A stretch of DNA of 64,000 nucleotides from positions 124,001 through 188,000 of the forward strand of contig NZ_FQXR01000006.1 in the NCBI RefSeq assembly GCF_900130025.1. The letters run 5' to 3'. Origin of the DNA: Sporanaerobacter acetigenes DSM 13106. GTDB taxonomy: Bacteria; Bacillota; Clostridia; Tissierellales; Sporanaerobacteraceae. How positions within the stretch are numbered: the first letter of the stretch is position 1; each line of letters opens with the position of its first letter. A program made the translations under genes and the position numbers. The notes under the pieces were generated by a model. That model saw only the letters and a list, made by a program, of their open reading frames with translations. It was not told where the DNA came from and ran no database searches. Of the stretch, positions 32,959 through 41,645 are shown piece after piece.

Positions 32959-34615
32959 ATATTACTGCAGTTTTTTTATCATATATTCTATTATTATAAA
33001 GTATCCTTCCAATTCTTTCTTCTTCTGATAAAACTCTTCTTTCAATATTATCATAAGGATATAATGCACCATTAATTAATCGAGTAGACAATTCTCCTTT
33101 TGCTGCTGGATTTCCTCTGAAATGTGGAGTGTCTAATATACCTACTTCAACAGCTTTTGCCAATACTTTTGGATCTGATAGTGGATCTTTTGAATTATAA
33201 TCTAGTGATTTTATTGCATCTAATATAATATAAGCATCTTCTATAAGTTCTTCTTTTCTCTTTTGCACTACTAAATCTTTTGTCATATCAACTGTACCTA
33301 GAAACTCATTTCTTACTACACCCCTTACTATTTTGCAAGATTCTATTATATCTTCTGCATTTGCAGCATGATGAGCTTCACAATATCCTACTACATGGTA
33401 GATATGTGGTTTTATAGCCATAGATAAATAAGCTGAGCTTGCAAGTTGACCTTTTGCTTGATTTAAATCTGCAGGAAAACTTGCGAGTCCTGCTCTTGCC
33501 TGTCTATAAACCTTAAAGTCTTTATCTTCTAAACTCTCTATCAATTCTATCTTTGCAAGCATTTTAGCCAAGTCCATTTGAGGTGCCATAAATGCAGGAA
33601 CATTGAACATGAATTGAGCTATATAATTTTTAACTCCCATCTTTTTGGCATTGTAGGCAGCTAAATAAGCAGTAGCTACTCCTATGGCATCATGAGCATC
33701 TCTTAAACTCCAGTGATGAGATTCATTTACTTCTACTGGTATATTTCTATCTCCATGCCATTTCATGACTTGTTGATTCTCTATTATAGCATCCAATACA
33801 TGCCTTGGCCCTCTTTTGTCTAAATCACTATACCAATATAGTGGAACTGCACACCAAGCATTATGAATAGTACTTTTAAGCACTTTTGCAAATGGTATTA
33901 AATTCTTTGTACCACTATAGCATCTAAGTAATGGATAATTTCCCCTTTGAGCAGCATTATAAAGTTTTCTAAAATCTTCTTCAGATCTAATAGGAACTCC
34001 TCCAGCTCCATCTAATCTATGATCCATTTTATCTATTTCAAAAAAATGTTCTTGTGCATTTTGATCAGGAGCTATTGATATAACATCTAATACCTTGGCT
34101 TCTGCAACTTTTTCAATAGCCTCCACTGTATCTTCTATAGTTGGAAGGCCTAAATGATGTCTCAATATAGGATAGGGATATTTAGAATCTATTCTTGAAA
34201 TTAAATCTCTAGGATAATATTCTTCTTCTATATAATCTTTTCCCTTCAGATATCCTATAACTTCATCTATATCTTCTGTTCCATAAAATATTTTAGTAAA
34301 TATTCCTGTTTTTTCAGCAACTTTTGCCGTAGGTTCTGTACCTCCAAATATCCAAGTAATATTTGATACATTTTCTTCTTCGATTTTTCCCTTTAGTTCA
34401 TCAAGTATCTCTTCTAATGGTTCTGGAGTAAGTCTATAACTTAAGCCGACTACATCAGGTTTTAGGTCTTTTATCTTTTCTATAATAGTATCTATTGGCA
34501 ATGCAATCCCAATGAAATCTGTCTCATATCCTTCCTTTTCCGCCAAATTGAGAAAGTTCATTGTACCTGCTACATGAACGCAATTTCCTATAGTCGCTGC
34601 AATTATTTTTTTCAT
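32957..34615 (-). CDS. B12-binding protein with mutase-like C-terminal barrel
   Basis: A 552-residue protein. Residues 1-130 look like a B12-binding Rossmann domain: IGNCVHVAGTMNFLNLAEKEGY has HxxG as in the DxHxxG cobalamin-ligand motif, but Cys at the Asp place; DVVGLSYRLTP and TWIFGGTEP follow as in such domains. The remaining 400 residues (for example GGVPIRSEEDF, VPLYWYSDLDKRGPR, NESHHWSLRDAHD, GVATAYLAAYNAKK) recall the TIM barrel of glutamate mutase-type enzymes, though not closely enough for me to name a reaction. It overlaps the opine dehydrogenase stop by 1 nt and shares its riboswitch. A B12-dependent rearrangement of an amino or hydroxy acid feeding or using an opine is inference. 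Confidence 0.65.
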   Translation of the reverse strand: MKKIIAATIGNCVHVAGTMNFLNLAEKEGYETDFIGIALPIDTIIEKIKDLKPDVVGLSYRLTPEPLEEILDELKGKIEEENVSNITWIFGGTEPTAKVAEKTGIFTKIFYGTEDIDEVIGYLKGKDYIEEEYYPRDLISRIDSKYPYPILRHHLGLPTIEDTVEAIEKVAEAKVLDVISIAPDQNAQEHFFEIDKMDHRLDGAGGVPIRSEEDFRKLYNAAQRGNYPLLRCYSGTKNLIPFAKVLKSTIHNAWCAVPLYWYSDLDKRGPRHVLDAIIENQQVMKWHGDRNIPVEVNESHHWSLRDAHDAIGVATAYLAAYNAKKMGVKNYIAQFMFNVPAFMAPQMDLAKMLAKIELIESLEDKDFKVYRQARAGLASFPADLNQAKGQLASSAYLSMAIKPHIYHVVGYCEAHHAANAEDIIESCKIVRGVVRNEFLGTVDMTKDLVVQKRKEELIEDAYIILDAIKSLDYNSKDPLSDPKVLAKAVEVGILDTPHFRGNPAAKGELSTRLINGALYPYDNIERRVLSEEERIGRILYNNRIYDKKTAVI

Positions 34616-35718
34616 TATGCCACCACCTCACTACTTTTAGAAATAGTACCTGTTTGAGCAAATGTATGAATTTCATCAATGCTTAGCCCATCTAATCCCA
34701 ATCTTTCCACTGTCCTTCCATTATTCCAAAAATCTCGCCCTGTAATAAGCATTGCTAATCTTATGATGGAATCAATATATGGTGTTTCCAATTCGAACAT
34801 TTTAGCAATTGAGGACATAGGAACCAAACTACATGGAACATCTTCATATATATATCTAATATTTAAGCCTTTAGGAGCTACTAGTCCCGTGTATCCCGGA
34901 TTGTTTTGAACTGAATCATAAAGGCATTCTCCACTGGCACCATAAGACTCATATAGCCATTCCTTAGCTGATATAGTATTTGTATTTGTGATATTAGCTA
35001 TTTTCATTCTTTCTTCATCCATCTTTTCTAAAAATTTACCTATAGATGGAGTAATCCCTTCTTTATAATATTCAAATGGTGCTCCTCTTTCTATATGCCC
35101 ACTATTCAATAGTGTTGGAGCCGGATGAAATATAGCTCCATAATTGTTTAAGCTTGTTTCAATAACATCTCTTGCTGGTTTAAATTGTGGATAAGCACTA
35201 TAAAGCGTACTTATCACTTCATTTGTTCTAATTGCCGGTATACAAGCTAGTGAAACTTCATTTTTTATCTTGAAAATATGAGCACTATTTGGACTTGTAG
35301 CACGACAAGCATATATAAAAGTTTGTGCTTCAGCCACTACAATATCTTTATCACAGCCACATCTTCTTATAGTGCTATATACCTCCAAAGCTCCCCCTGT
35401 TCTTCCAGGATTTAAAACAATTATCTGACCATCCTTCAAATGTGGAGCCATTTCTTTTGCAATATAATTGTGACCCATAGCAGGAATAGTCACCATTATA
35501 ATATCAGAATCTTTTATCACTTCTCCCACATTGCTGCTAACTTTATTTAACACTCCAGTACCTTCTTCTTCTCCAGTAAGGACAATAGTCGGATTCTCAA
35601 TTAGTGGCATTATTTTTTCTAGAGTTCTATTGTACAAATTCACTGTAAATCCACTCTTGGCCAGATAGCCAGCCATAGCAATTCCACCATTACCTGCACC
35701 TAATACTGAGTAAATCAT
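34615..35718 (-). CDS. NAD(P)-dependent octopine/nopaline-type dehydrogenase
   Basis: A 367-residue opine dehydrogenase family protein. VLGAGNGGIAMAGYLAKSG binds NAD(P) at the N terminus; the C-terminal domain has NNYGAIFHPAPTLLNSG near residue 200 with the catalytic-type His, and an acidic residue in the LAMLITGRDF region. Such enzymes condense an amino acid with a 2-oxoacid reductively, or run in reverse. ATG at 35718 follows AAGGAGG. It is translationally linked to the B12-binding protein and preceded by a c-di-AMP riboswitch. Substrates unknown. Confidence 0.85.
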   Translation of the reverse strand: MIYSVLGAGNGGIAMAGYLAKSGFTVNLYNRTLEKIMPLIENPTIVLTGEEEGTGVLNKVSSNVGEVIKDSDIIMVTIPAMGHNYIAKEMAPHLKDGQIIVLNPGRTGGALEVYSTIRRCGCDKDIVVAEAQTFIYACRATSPNSAHIFKIKNEVSLACIPAIRTNEVISTLYSAYPQFKPARDVIETSLNNYGAIFHPAPTLLNSGHIERGAPFEYYKEGITPSIGKFLEKMDEERMKIANITNTNTISAKEWLYESYGASGECLYDSVQNNPGYTGLVAPKGLNIRYIYEDVPCSLVPMSSIAKMFELETPYIDSIIRLAMLITGRDFWNNGRTVERLGLDGLSIDEIHTFAQTGTISKSSEVVA

Positions 35719-35764
35719 AAAATTACCTCCTTTGAATATCTAAAATATTTACAGTAAAATTAAA

Positions 35765-35784
35765 GACTATGGGGAACCATAGTC
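35765..35784 (-). terminator. Riboswitch expression-platform terminator
   Basis: GACTATGG/CCATAGTC with a 4-nt loop, followed on the minus strand by TTTAATTTT, directly after the 3' end of the c-di-AMP aptamer and before the opine dehydrogenase gene. Confidence 0.75.
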
Positions 35785-35916
35785 ATGTGACAATAGAATA
35801 CCAATCCCCCTTCCACGCTTACGAGGTTAGCTGATGGGTTCGGGTTAAGGGCATACCCTACCTTATAGAACAAAAAGGATTCACCCCAAATACTGGGTCC
35901 CCCGCTCTTCTCACAT
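35785..35916 (-). ncRNA. ydaO/yuaA-type c-di-AMP riboswitch
   Basis: The minus strand contains the conserved blocks in order: AGAGCGGGGGACCCA, TTGGGGTGAATCC, AGGTAGGG, CCCGAACCC, TCAGCTAACCTCGTAAGCG, and GGAAGGGGGA. ATGTGA and TCACAT close the P1 helix at the ends. These match the ydaO leader of Bacillus subtilis closely. Binding of c-di-AMP normally turns the downstream gene off; a terminator hairpin follows here, in agreement. Target: opine dehydrogenase and B12-binding protein. Confidence 0.95.
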
Positions 35917-35929
35917 TATTTGTGAAAAA

Positions 35930-36240
35930 ATTAAGCGATATAAATATATGCTGAAATTTAACATATTTTGTCATCTGTTTTTTTGTATATATAAACAAGC
36001 TATTATATAGCTTTTTATCATCTTTATTAGTTTTTTAGTAGATTTCTTATATATATTTTTGAATTATTGAAAAGAAATATTAGATAAAATATGAACTGAA
36101 ATACTAACTTAGAAAGAGTTTCACGAAATGAAAACTCATAAAAAACCGATAATTTATCCTTAAAATATATTATACCAAACATTTATGCTTAAATCAAGCT
36201 TTTATAGGATCCATTTCCTAAATTTTTCTCATTAAACAAA
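35930..36240. other. Non-coding region upstream of the riboswitch
   Basis: About 310 AT-rich bases between the riboswitch and the ABC exporter terminator. The promoter for the riboswitch transcript must lie here, but AT-richness gives several equal candidates. No reading frame was recognised. Confidence 0.5.
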
Positions 36241-36270
36241 AAGTGCAGCAAAATATACTTTGCTACACTT
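36241..36270 (-). terminator. Terminator after the ABC transporter gene
   Basis: A 12-bp stem (AAGTGTAGCAAA with one mismatch) and 6-nt loop; the minus strand continues TTTGTTTAA. Confidence 0.7.
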
Positions 36271-36348
36271 AAGTGAAATATCTTATTTACTGGTGTTAGT
36301 ATAATTATGAACATAGTATAAAACTAATGTGTGAAATTTTAAAAATAC

Positions 36349-37962
36349 CTAGATTTTGGATTCTATTTTTATAATTTCATCAAAATTATCGAGAAAACTT
36401 TTGTTAGTAGTATGAGTTACTACAATTACAATTTTATCCGACAACTGTTTAATCAAATTGCCTATATTATTTTCGTTTTCTGCGTCTAGCCCTGAAGTCG
36501 GCTCATCAAAGAGAACCGCTTGGGAATTTTTAAGTATACTTCTTGAAACTTCTAATCGTTTTTCCTCTCCTCCAGAGAGAGTTATGCAGGAATTATTTCC
36601 TATTACTTTATTTATAGAATGGGTAGTAATAAGTTTTTTCAATCCACTCTTTATCAGTGAATTTTTTATTTCCTCGTCATTATAAGAGTGGAAAAGAGCT
36701 ACATTTTCAGAAATAGTAGCCGTGAAAATATCCGGTTTTTGTTTGACAAGGGATATTTTATCGTAATAAGATGTAAAATCAATATCTTTTAAATTTATTT
36801 CATTTACATTGACTTTGCCTTCATCTACTTCGCAAAGTCCTAAAATAATATTGAGAAGTGTCGATTTACCACTACCACTTTCACCTACTATGGCATATTT
36901 CTTTCCCCTCTCAAAAACATGACTAAAATTACAAAATATAGGTTTGTCATTGTAAGAGAAGCTTATGTTGGATAGTCTGATAAACTTAATGGGGTCTTTT
37001 AATGCTATTTTATTGCAGTTAGTATCTATATTATGGGTTTCATTTATATAATCACAGAGCTCATCGGTAATTTTTTTGCTAGATACCAATTCAGTAAAGG
37101 TAGAACTCAAATACTGAAGGGGACCAGAGATGGTACTCATCAAAGTAGTCATTGCAATTAAATCGCCTACTGTAATTTTTTTTAGAGCCACAAAGAAACC
37201 ACCTATTATCCAAGTGCCAGAATAAGCAATTCCTCCAAGGAAAAACGATACTGCATAAGTTAAACCTTGAAAAGACTCGAAATCTATTTTTTTCTTTTTT
37301 AAATCTTCGCTTTTTTCAGATAAATTTTTGGAATAATTTGGGATGCTGTTTCCAATTTTTAAAGTATTAATAAAACTTACAAATTCCTGAAATAGTGAAA
37401 AATAATTATCCTGTTCTTGAGATACTAAATTCCTCTTATCTTTTAAAATTTTTTTGGATATATAAGGAGATAACAGAGGAGCCGCCGATAAAATTATCAT
37501 CAAAATCGCAAATTTTGCCTCCAGTTGAAAGGATAGAAAAATGGATAGAACAAATATAAATAAACTAAGTATAAGCCCTGCAAGAGGCTTTAAGTATTCA
37601 TTTTCCACTATATTTGCATCATTCACCAACTTTGATATGATTTTACTTTTATCCGCATTCTCTATAGAAAAACTATCCATATCGCTTATTTTATCTACGA
37701 GTTTTGATCTTATATCGTGCATTACACAATGCACCAGTTTTGCCTTTGTAACTCTAGGAAAGTAGTCAAATAACATATCTAGTATAAGATATAAAATAGA
37801 AAATATGGACACCCAAACCAACTTTTTTAAATTGCCTGATAATGCAGTATCGATAATTACCTTGTATATGAGAGCAGTAGCCACCTGAATTGATGCCGCG
37901 ATAAAACATATTATAATGTGAAGGAACAATTCCTTTTTGTTATTCATTAATAACGATTTCAT
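36349..37962 (-). CDS. ABC exporter, fused membrane and ATPase domains
   Basis: A 537-residue half-transporter of the ABC-B exporter type. About six membrane helices lie in residues 1-300. The ATPase domain has Walker A GESGSGKST near residue 365, signature LSGGEEKRLEVSRSIL near 463, Walker B AVLFDEPTSG and switch His in VVTHTT. No peptidase or substrate domain is attached, and no peptide precursor or modification gene adjoins, so the cargo is unknown. ATG at 37962 has GGAGGTG at 5 nt. Single-gene transcript by its terminator. Confidence 0.87.
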   Translation of the reverse strand: MKSLLMNNKKELFLHIIICFIAASIQVATALIYKVIIDTALSGNLKKLVWVSIFSILYLILDMLFDYFPRVTKAKLVHCVMHDIRSKLVDKISDMDSFSIENADKSKIISKLVNDANIVENEYLKPLAGLILSLFIFVLSIFLSFQLEAKFAILMIILSAAPLLSPYISKKILKDKRNLVSQEQDNYFSLFQEFVSFINTLKIGNSIPNYSKNLSEKSEDLKKKKIDFESFQGLTYAVSFFLGGIAYSGTWIIGGFFVALKKITVGDLIAMTTLMSTISGPLQYLSSTFTELVSSKKITDELCDYINETHNIDTNCNKIALKDPIKFIRLSNISFSYNDKPIFCNFSHVFERGKKYAIVGESGSGKSTLLNIILGLCEVDEGKVNVNEINLKDIDFTSYYDKISLVKQKPDIFTATISENVALFHSYNDEEIKNSLIKSGLKKLITTHSINKVIGNNSCITLSGGEEKRLEVSRSILKNSQAVLFDEPTSGLDAENENNIGNLIKQLSDKIVIVVTHTTNKSFLDNFDEIIKIESKI

Positions 37963-38002
37963 ATTGACACCTCCTAACCACATCGACACTATCCATTTTC
38001 AG

Positions 38003-38944
38003 TTACTTTATTTCCTTTTTCATATACTCTTCTATCCATTTATCTTTTGCTTCCATGTATTTTATTTTCCCATCTATTTTCTTAGTCAAAAATATAACTG
38101 GTTTCATATCTTCTTTAGCTACTACAAATGAAAATTCATCTATATTGGTACCTATTCCCCATTCTCCTTTATTATTCATACAAACTACAGAAATGTCTCT
38201 TGAAAGATTAGCTTTACGCTTTAGCTTTTCACTGAATTCTGCTACTGCTCGTTCAGCCGCTTCTTGTGGATTAAGCCCTTCACTCATAAGCCTAACAACT
38301 TCATAAGATAAGCAACCTTTCATTATATCTTCCCCAACTCCAGTAGCTGCTGCACCACCTACTTCGCTATCTACATAAAAACCTCCTCCACAAAGTGGCG
38401 AGTCACCAACACGACCTTTTCTTTTCATAAATAAACCACTAGTTGATGTTCCCGCACACATTTTTCCATATGTATCTAGTGTTATAACTCCAACTGTATC
38501 ATGTCCATCATAGGCCCTGATGTTCTCTTCTGAAAAACGCTTTTTCTTTTCTCTCCAAATTTCTAAGGACCTTTCAGTACTCATATTCTTTACTTCAAAT
38601 CCATTTAATCTTGCATATTCCTCTGCGCCACTTCCTACTAAAAAATTATTATATGATTCCTCACTTAATTTTATAGCAATAGATATTGGATTTTTAAATC
38701 CAGTAATTCCTCCAACCGCACCAACTGATAGTTTGTCTCCATCCATAAATCCAGAATCTAATTCTACAATTCCTTTTTCATTGGGAAGTCCACCATATCC
38801 AACAGATCTAAAGTTTGGTTCATCCTCTACTGATTTAATTGTTTCTTCTATAGCATCTACCGCAGAATGTTTATCTATAAGTAATTTACTTCCCTTTAAA
38901 ACTCCATCATAGGCCATTGCCCAAGTAGCTATAATACCCCACAT
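38003..38944 (-). CDS. Isoaspartyl peptidase/asparaginase-type Ntn hydrolase
   Basis: A 313-residue Ntn-hydrolase of the plant-type asparaginase/glycosylasparaginase family, which cleaves itself before a Thr to expose the nucleophile. The Thr is in GHDTVGVITLD near residue 165; the activated halves then contain GRVGDSPLCGGGFYVD and GGAAATGVGEDIMK. N-terminal WGIIATWAMAYDGVLKG. Likely frees Asp from beta-aspartyl peptides or glycosylasparagine. I start at 38944; GGAGG is 12 nt upstream, somewhat far. Not linked to the ABC gene except by strand. Confidence 0.87.
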   Translation of the reverse strand: MWGIIATWAMAYDGVLKGSKLLIDKHSAVDAIEETIKSVEDEPNFRSVGYGGLPNEKGIVELDSGFMDGDKLSVGAVGGITGFKNPISIAIKLSEESYNNFLVGSGAEEYARLNGFEVKNMSTERSLEIWREKKKRFSEENIRAYDGHDTVGVITLDTYGKMCAGTSTSGLFMKRKGRVGDSPLCGGGFYVDSEVGGAAATGVGEDIMKGCLSYEVVRLMSEGLNPQEAAERAVAEFSEKLKRKANLSRDISVVCMNNKGEWGIGTNIDEFSFVVAKEDMKPVIFLTKKIDGKIKYMEAKDKWIEEYMKKEIK

Positions 38945-38966
38945 GATATCATCATGCCTCCTTTCT

Positions 38967-39008
38967 TTTATAAACAAAAGCCAGCATATGCTGACTTTTG
39001 TTTATAAA
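38967..39008. terminator. 42-bp palindrome terminator of the oxoacid oxidoreductase operon
   Basis: A 42-bp palindrome with one mismatched pair, centre GCATATGC, in the gap after the oxidoreductase gamma gene. On the minus strand the inner stem is followed by CTTTTGTTTATAAAAG. The core resembles the CATATG operator by chance. Confidence 0.75.
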
Positions 39009-39015
39009 CTAATAA

Positions 39016-39561
39016 TTATAATTGGCTTTTTATAGCTTCTGCTCCTCTTTTTATTGCTTTTTCATTTAAAGGCAAGAAGCGTGCTTTGCTTTCTCCAAAT
39101 ACTTTAGTGAAAGCTTCTAATATGGATTCAACTTTTACTAATTTTGTAGCTTCTAGATAAGCACCTAACATAACCATATTAGCTACTTTGTCATTTCCTA
39201 GTTCTATAGCTATTTCATTTACTGGAATATAGTATACATCAATATCTTCTCTTGTAGCTTTTTTATCTATAAGTGACGAGTTGATAAAAAGTTTTCCACC
39301 TGGTACTATGTCTTTTTCAAATTTATCCAAAGATGGCTTATTCATGACTACTGCTGAAGTAGCATCTACAACTACTGGAGAACCTACTGGTTCATCAGCT
39401 ACTACAACACCACAGTTTGCAGTACCTCCACGCATTTCTGGCCCATATGATGGAAGCCAAGACACATTTTTGTCTTCAATCATTCCAGCATAAGTTATGA
39501 GTTGCCCCATAGCCATAACACCTTGTCCACCAAAACCTGCGAAAACTATTCTGCTCTCCAT
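39016..39561 (-). CDS. 2-oxoacid:ferredoxin oxidoreductase, gamma subunit
   Basis: A 181-residue gamma subunit with FAGFGGQGVMAMGQL at the N terminus and GPEMRGGTANCGVVV. Together with alpha, beta and the small ferredoxin subunit it forms the four-subunit enzyme that turns a 2-oxoacid and CoA into acyl-CoA, CO2 and reduced ferredoxin. Last gene of the run. Confidence 0.92.
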   Translation of the reverse strand: MESRIVFAGFGGQGVMAMGQLITYAGMIEDKNVSWLPSYGPEMRGGTANCGVVVADEPVGSPVVVDATSAVVMNKPSLDKFEKDIVPGGKLFINSSLIDKKATREDIDVYYIPVNEIAIELGNDKVANMVMLGAYLEATKLVKVESILEAFTKVFGESKARFLPLNEKAIKRGAEAIKSQL

Positions 39562-40308
39562 TTATTCCACCTCCTCTGGACTTCTTAAATTTCCTAGAGG
39601 ATAATAAGGTATCATATTATCTTCCAACCATTTTAATGCTTCTACTGGTGTGTATCCCCAGTTAGTTGGACAAGCTGAAAGAACTTCTACTATACCAAAA
39701 CCTTTTCCTTCTAATTGAGTTTGGAAACATTTCTTTATAGCTTGTTTTGCTTTTCTAACATTTGCAGGATTATTAACTGCTACCCTTTCAACAAATTGAG
39801 CTCCGTGAATAGTTGCTAACATTTCAGCCATTTTTAAAGGTCTACCACAATGAGCTTCATCTCTACCATAAGGTGCTGTAGTAGCTTTTTGTCCAACAAG
39901 AGTAGTTGGCGCCATTTGTCCACCTGTCATTCCATATATAGCATTGTTTATAAATATAGTTGAAATTTTTTCACCACGATGTGCAGCATGAACTATTTCA
40001 GCAGTACCTATAGAAGCCAAGTCTCCATCACCTTGATAAGTAAATACAAACTTATCTGGTTGTACTCTCTTAATACCTGTAGCTACAGCAGGTGCTCTGC
40101 CATGTGCAGCTTCATGCATATCACAATTAAAATAATTGTATGCTAATACTGAACAGCCTACTGGTGCAACTCCTATTGCATTGTCAAGAACTCCTAATTC
40201 TTCCAATGATTCGGCAACTAGTCTGTGAACTATACCATGAGTACATCCTGGACAATAGTGAGTTTGAACATCTGTTAGGCCTTTGGTTTTTTCAAATACT
40301 ACTGCCAT
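39562..40308 (-). CDS. 2-oxoacid:ferredoxin oxidoreductase, beta (TPP) subunit
   Basis: A 248-residue TPP-binding subunit. HYCPGCTHGIVHRLVAE is the N-terminal [4Fe-4S]/substrate region, YQGDGDLASIGTAE near residue 90 with INNAIYGMTGGQMAP is the TPP-Mg site. HYCPGCTHG-type beta chains are found in 2-oxoglutarate and 2-oxoisovalerate enzymes; the kinase genes upstream favour branched-chain 2-oxoacids. It overlaps the alpha stop codon by 1 nt. Confidence 0.92.
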   Translation of the reverse strand: MAVVFEKTKGLTDVQTHYCPGCTHGIVHRLVAESLEELGVLDNAIGVAPVGCSVLAYNYFNCDMHEAAHGRAPAVATGIKRVQPDKFVFTYQGDGDLASIGTAEIVHAAHRGEKISTIFINNAIYGMTGGQMAPTTLVGQKATTAPYGRDEAHCGRPLKMAEMLATIHGAQFVERVAVNNPANVRKAKQAIKKCFQTQLEGKGFGIVEVLSACPTNWGYTPVEALKWLEDNMIPYYPLGNLRSPEEVE

Positions 40309-41369
40309 TATCTTTCACCTCCATAGATTTCCTTGACTTTGTCAATAATTTCTTTAGGAGTAGGAACCATTCCACCAGTTCTTCCATAGAAATATACTGG
40401 GAATTTTCCATTTACAGCAATTTTGACATCGTCTACCATTTGTCCTGTGTTCATTTCTACAGTCAATATTCCCTTACATTTATCATTTATCTTGTTAAAC
40501 TCATCATATGGATATGGCCATAAGGAAATAGGTCTTATAAGTCCTACCTTATATCCTTCTTTTTCTAACTGTGCAATAGCTGTCTTTGCAATTCTTGATG
40601 TAGTTCCATAAGCAGCTATAACCACGTCTGCATCTTCTACATTATATGATTCTACTTTTACTTCATTTTCTCTAATTTCCTTATATTTAGCTTGAAGTTT
40701 TTTATTGTGCTCTTCTAGAGCTTCTGCAGCTAAATATAGTGAGTTTATAATATTTGGTTTTCTTTTTCCACCTGTACCTGTTGTAGCCCAATCTTTTGGA
40801 GGTAAATTTCTCTTCTTAGGTTCTTTAAATTCAACCGGCTCCATCATTTGACCAATCATTCCATCTCCAAGTATCATAACTGGATTTCTATATTGATCAG
40901 CTATATCAAATCCTTCTATAATCAAATCTACTAGTTCTTGTACATTTGAAGGCGCAAGAACTACAAGTTTATAATCACCATTTCCTCCACCTCTAGTTGC
41001 TTGGAAATAATCAGTTTGTGAAGGTTGAATACTTCCTAAACCTGGTCCACCTCTCATTATATTAACTATAAGACAAGGCAATTCTGCTCCTGCGATATAG
41101 GAAATCCCTTCTTGTTTCAATGAAATTCCTGGGCTTGATGATGATGTCATAACTCTTGCACCTGACCCAGCAGCTCCATAAACCATATTTATAGCAGCAA
41201 TTTCACTTTCTGCTTGTAAAAAACATCCACCTATCTTTGGCAATTCCCTAGACATATACTCAGGCAATTCGCTTTGAGGTGTTATTGGATAACCAAAAAA
41301 GTACTTACAACCTGCTTCAATAGCAGCGGCTCCAATAGCTTCATTTCCCTTCATGAGAACTTTAGCCAT
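40308..41369 (-). CDS. 2-oxoacid:ferredoxin oxidoreductase, alpha subunit
   Basis: A 353-residue alpha subunit. MAKVLMKGNEAIGAAAIEAG and YFFGYPITPQSELPEYM are typical of the pyrimidine-binding domain; TSSSSPGISLKQEGISYIAGAELP and the C-terminal transketolase-like domain (ILTVEMNTGQMVDDV) follow. The ATG at 41369 has GGAGGG at 8 nt; a longer frame would overlap the upstream ferredoxin gene. Likely substrates are branched-chain 2-oxoacids from Val, Leu and Ile. Confidence 0.92.
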   Translation of the reverse strand: MAKVLMKGNEAIGAAAIEAGCKYFFGYPITPQSELPEYMSRELPKIGGCFLQAESEIAAINMVYGAAGSGARVMTSSSSPGISLKQEGISYIAGAELPCLIVNIMRGGPGLGSIQPSQTDYFQATRGGGNGDYKLVVLAPSNVQELVDLIIEGFDIADQYRNPVMILGDGMIGQMMEPVEFKEPKKRNLPPKDWATTGTGGKRKPNIINSLYLAAEALEEHNKKLQAKYKEIRENEVKVESYNVEDADVVIAAYGTTSRIAKTAIAQLEKEGYKVGLIRPISLWPYPYDEFNKINDKCKGILTVEMNTGQMVDDVKIAVNGKFPVYFYGRTGGMVPTPKEIIDKVKEIYGGER

Positions 41370-41391
41370 AGTTAAACCCTCCTCTTTTTTA

Positions 41392-41619
41392 TTATTCAGT
41401 AATTCTTTCAACTGTAATGACTACATCTGGACACATAGTAGCACAACTAGCACAACCTATACACTTGTCCATTTCTTTCACTGTAGCAGGGTGATACCCT
41501 TTTGCATTTATCTTTTCTTGATCTAATGATATGATCTTCATCGGACATACTGAAACACATAGTCCACAACCCTTGCAAATGTTTTCATCAAATGTAACCT
41601 TTCCTCTTGCTTTAGGCAC
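41392..41619 (-). CDS. 2-oxoacid:ferredoxin oxidoreductase, delta (ferredoxin) subunit
   Basis: A 75-residue ferredoxin subunit with two [4Fe-4S] motifs: CKGCGLCVSVCP and CIGCASCATMCP. I take the GTG at 41619 (VPKARGKVTFDENIC) as start because GGAGGG stands 8 nt before it; this also removes the overlap with the ATPase gene. It passes electrons from the TPP site to free ferredoxin. Confidence 0.88.
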   Translation of the reverse strand: MPKARGKVTFDENICKGCGLCVSVCPMKIISLDQEKINAKGYHPATVKEMDKCIGCASCATMCPDVVITVERITE

Positions 41620-41645
41620 TTTAATATCCCTCCTTAAATAAAATT

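Noticed and set aside
38967-39008. Palindrome with a GCATATGC centre, at first taken for a fifth operator of the DUF134-type regulon
   Set aside because: It lies after the end of the oxidoreductase run, has long A/T arms typical of a terminator, and no promoter elements; flanks of the core do not fit the operator.
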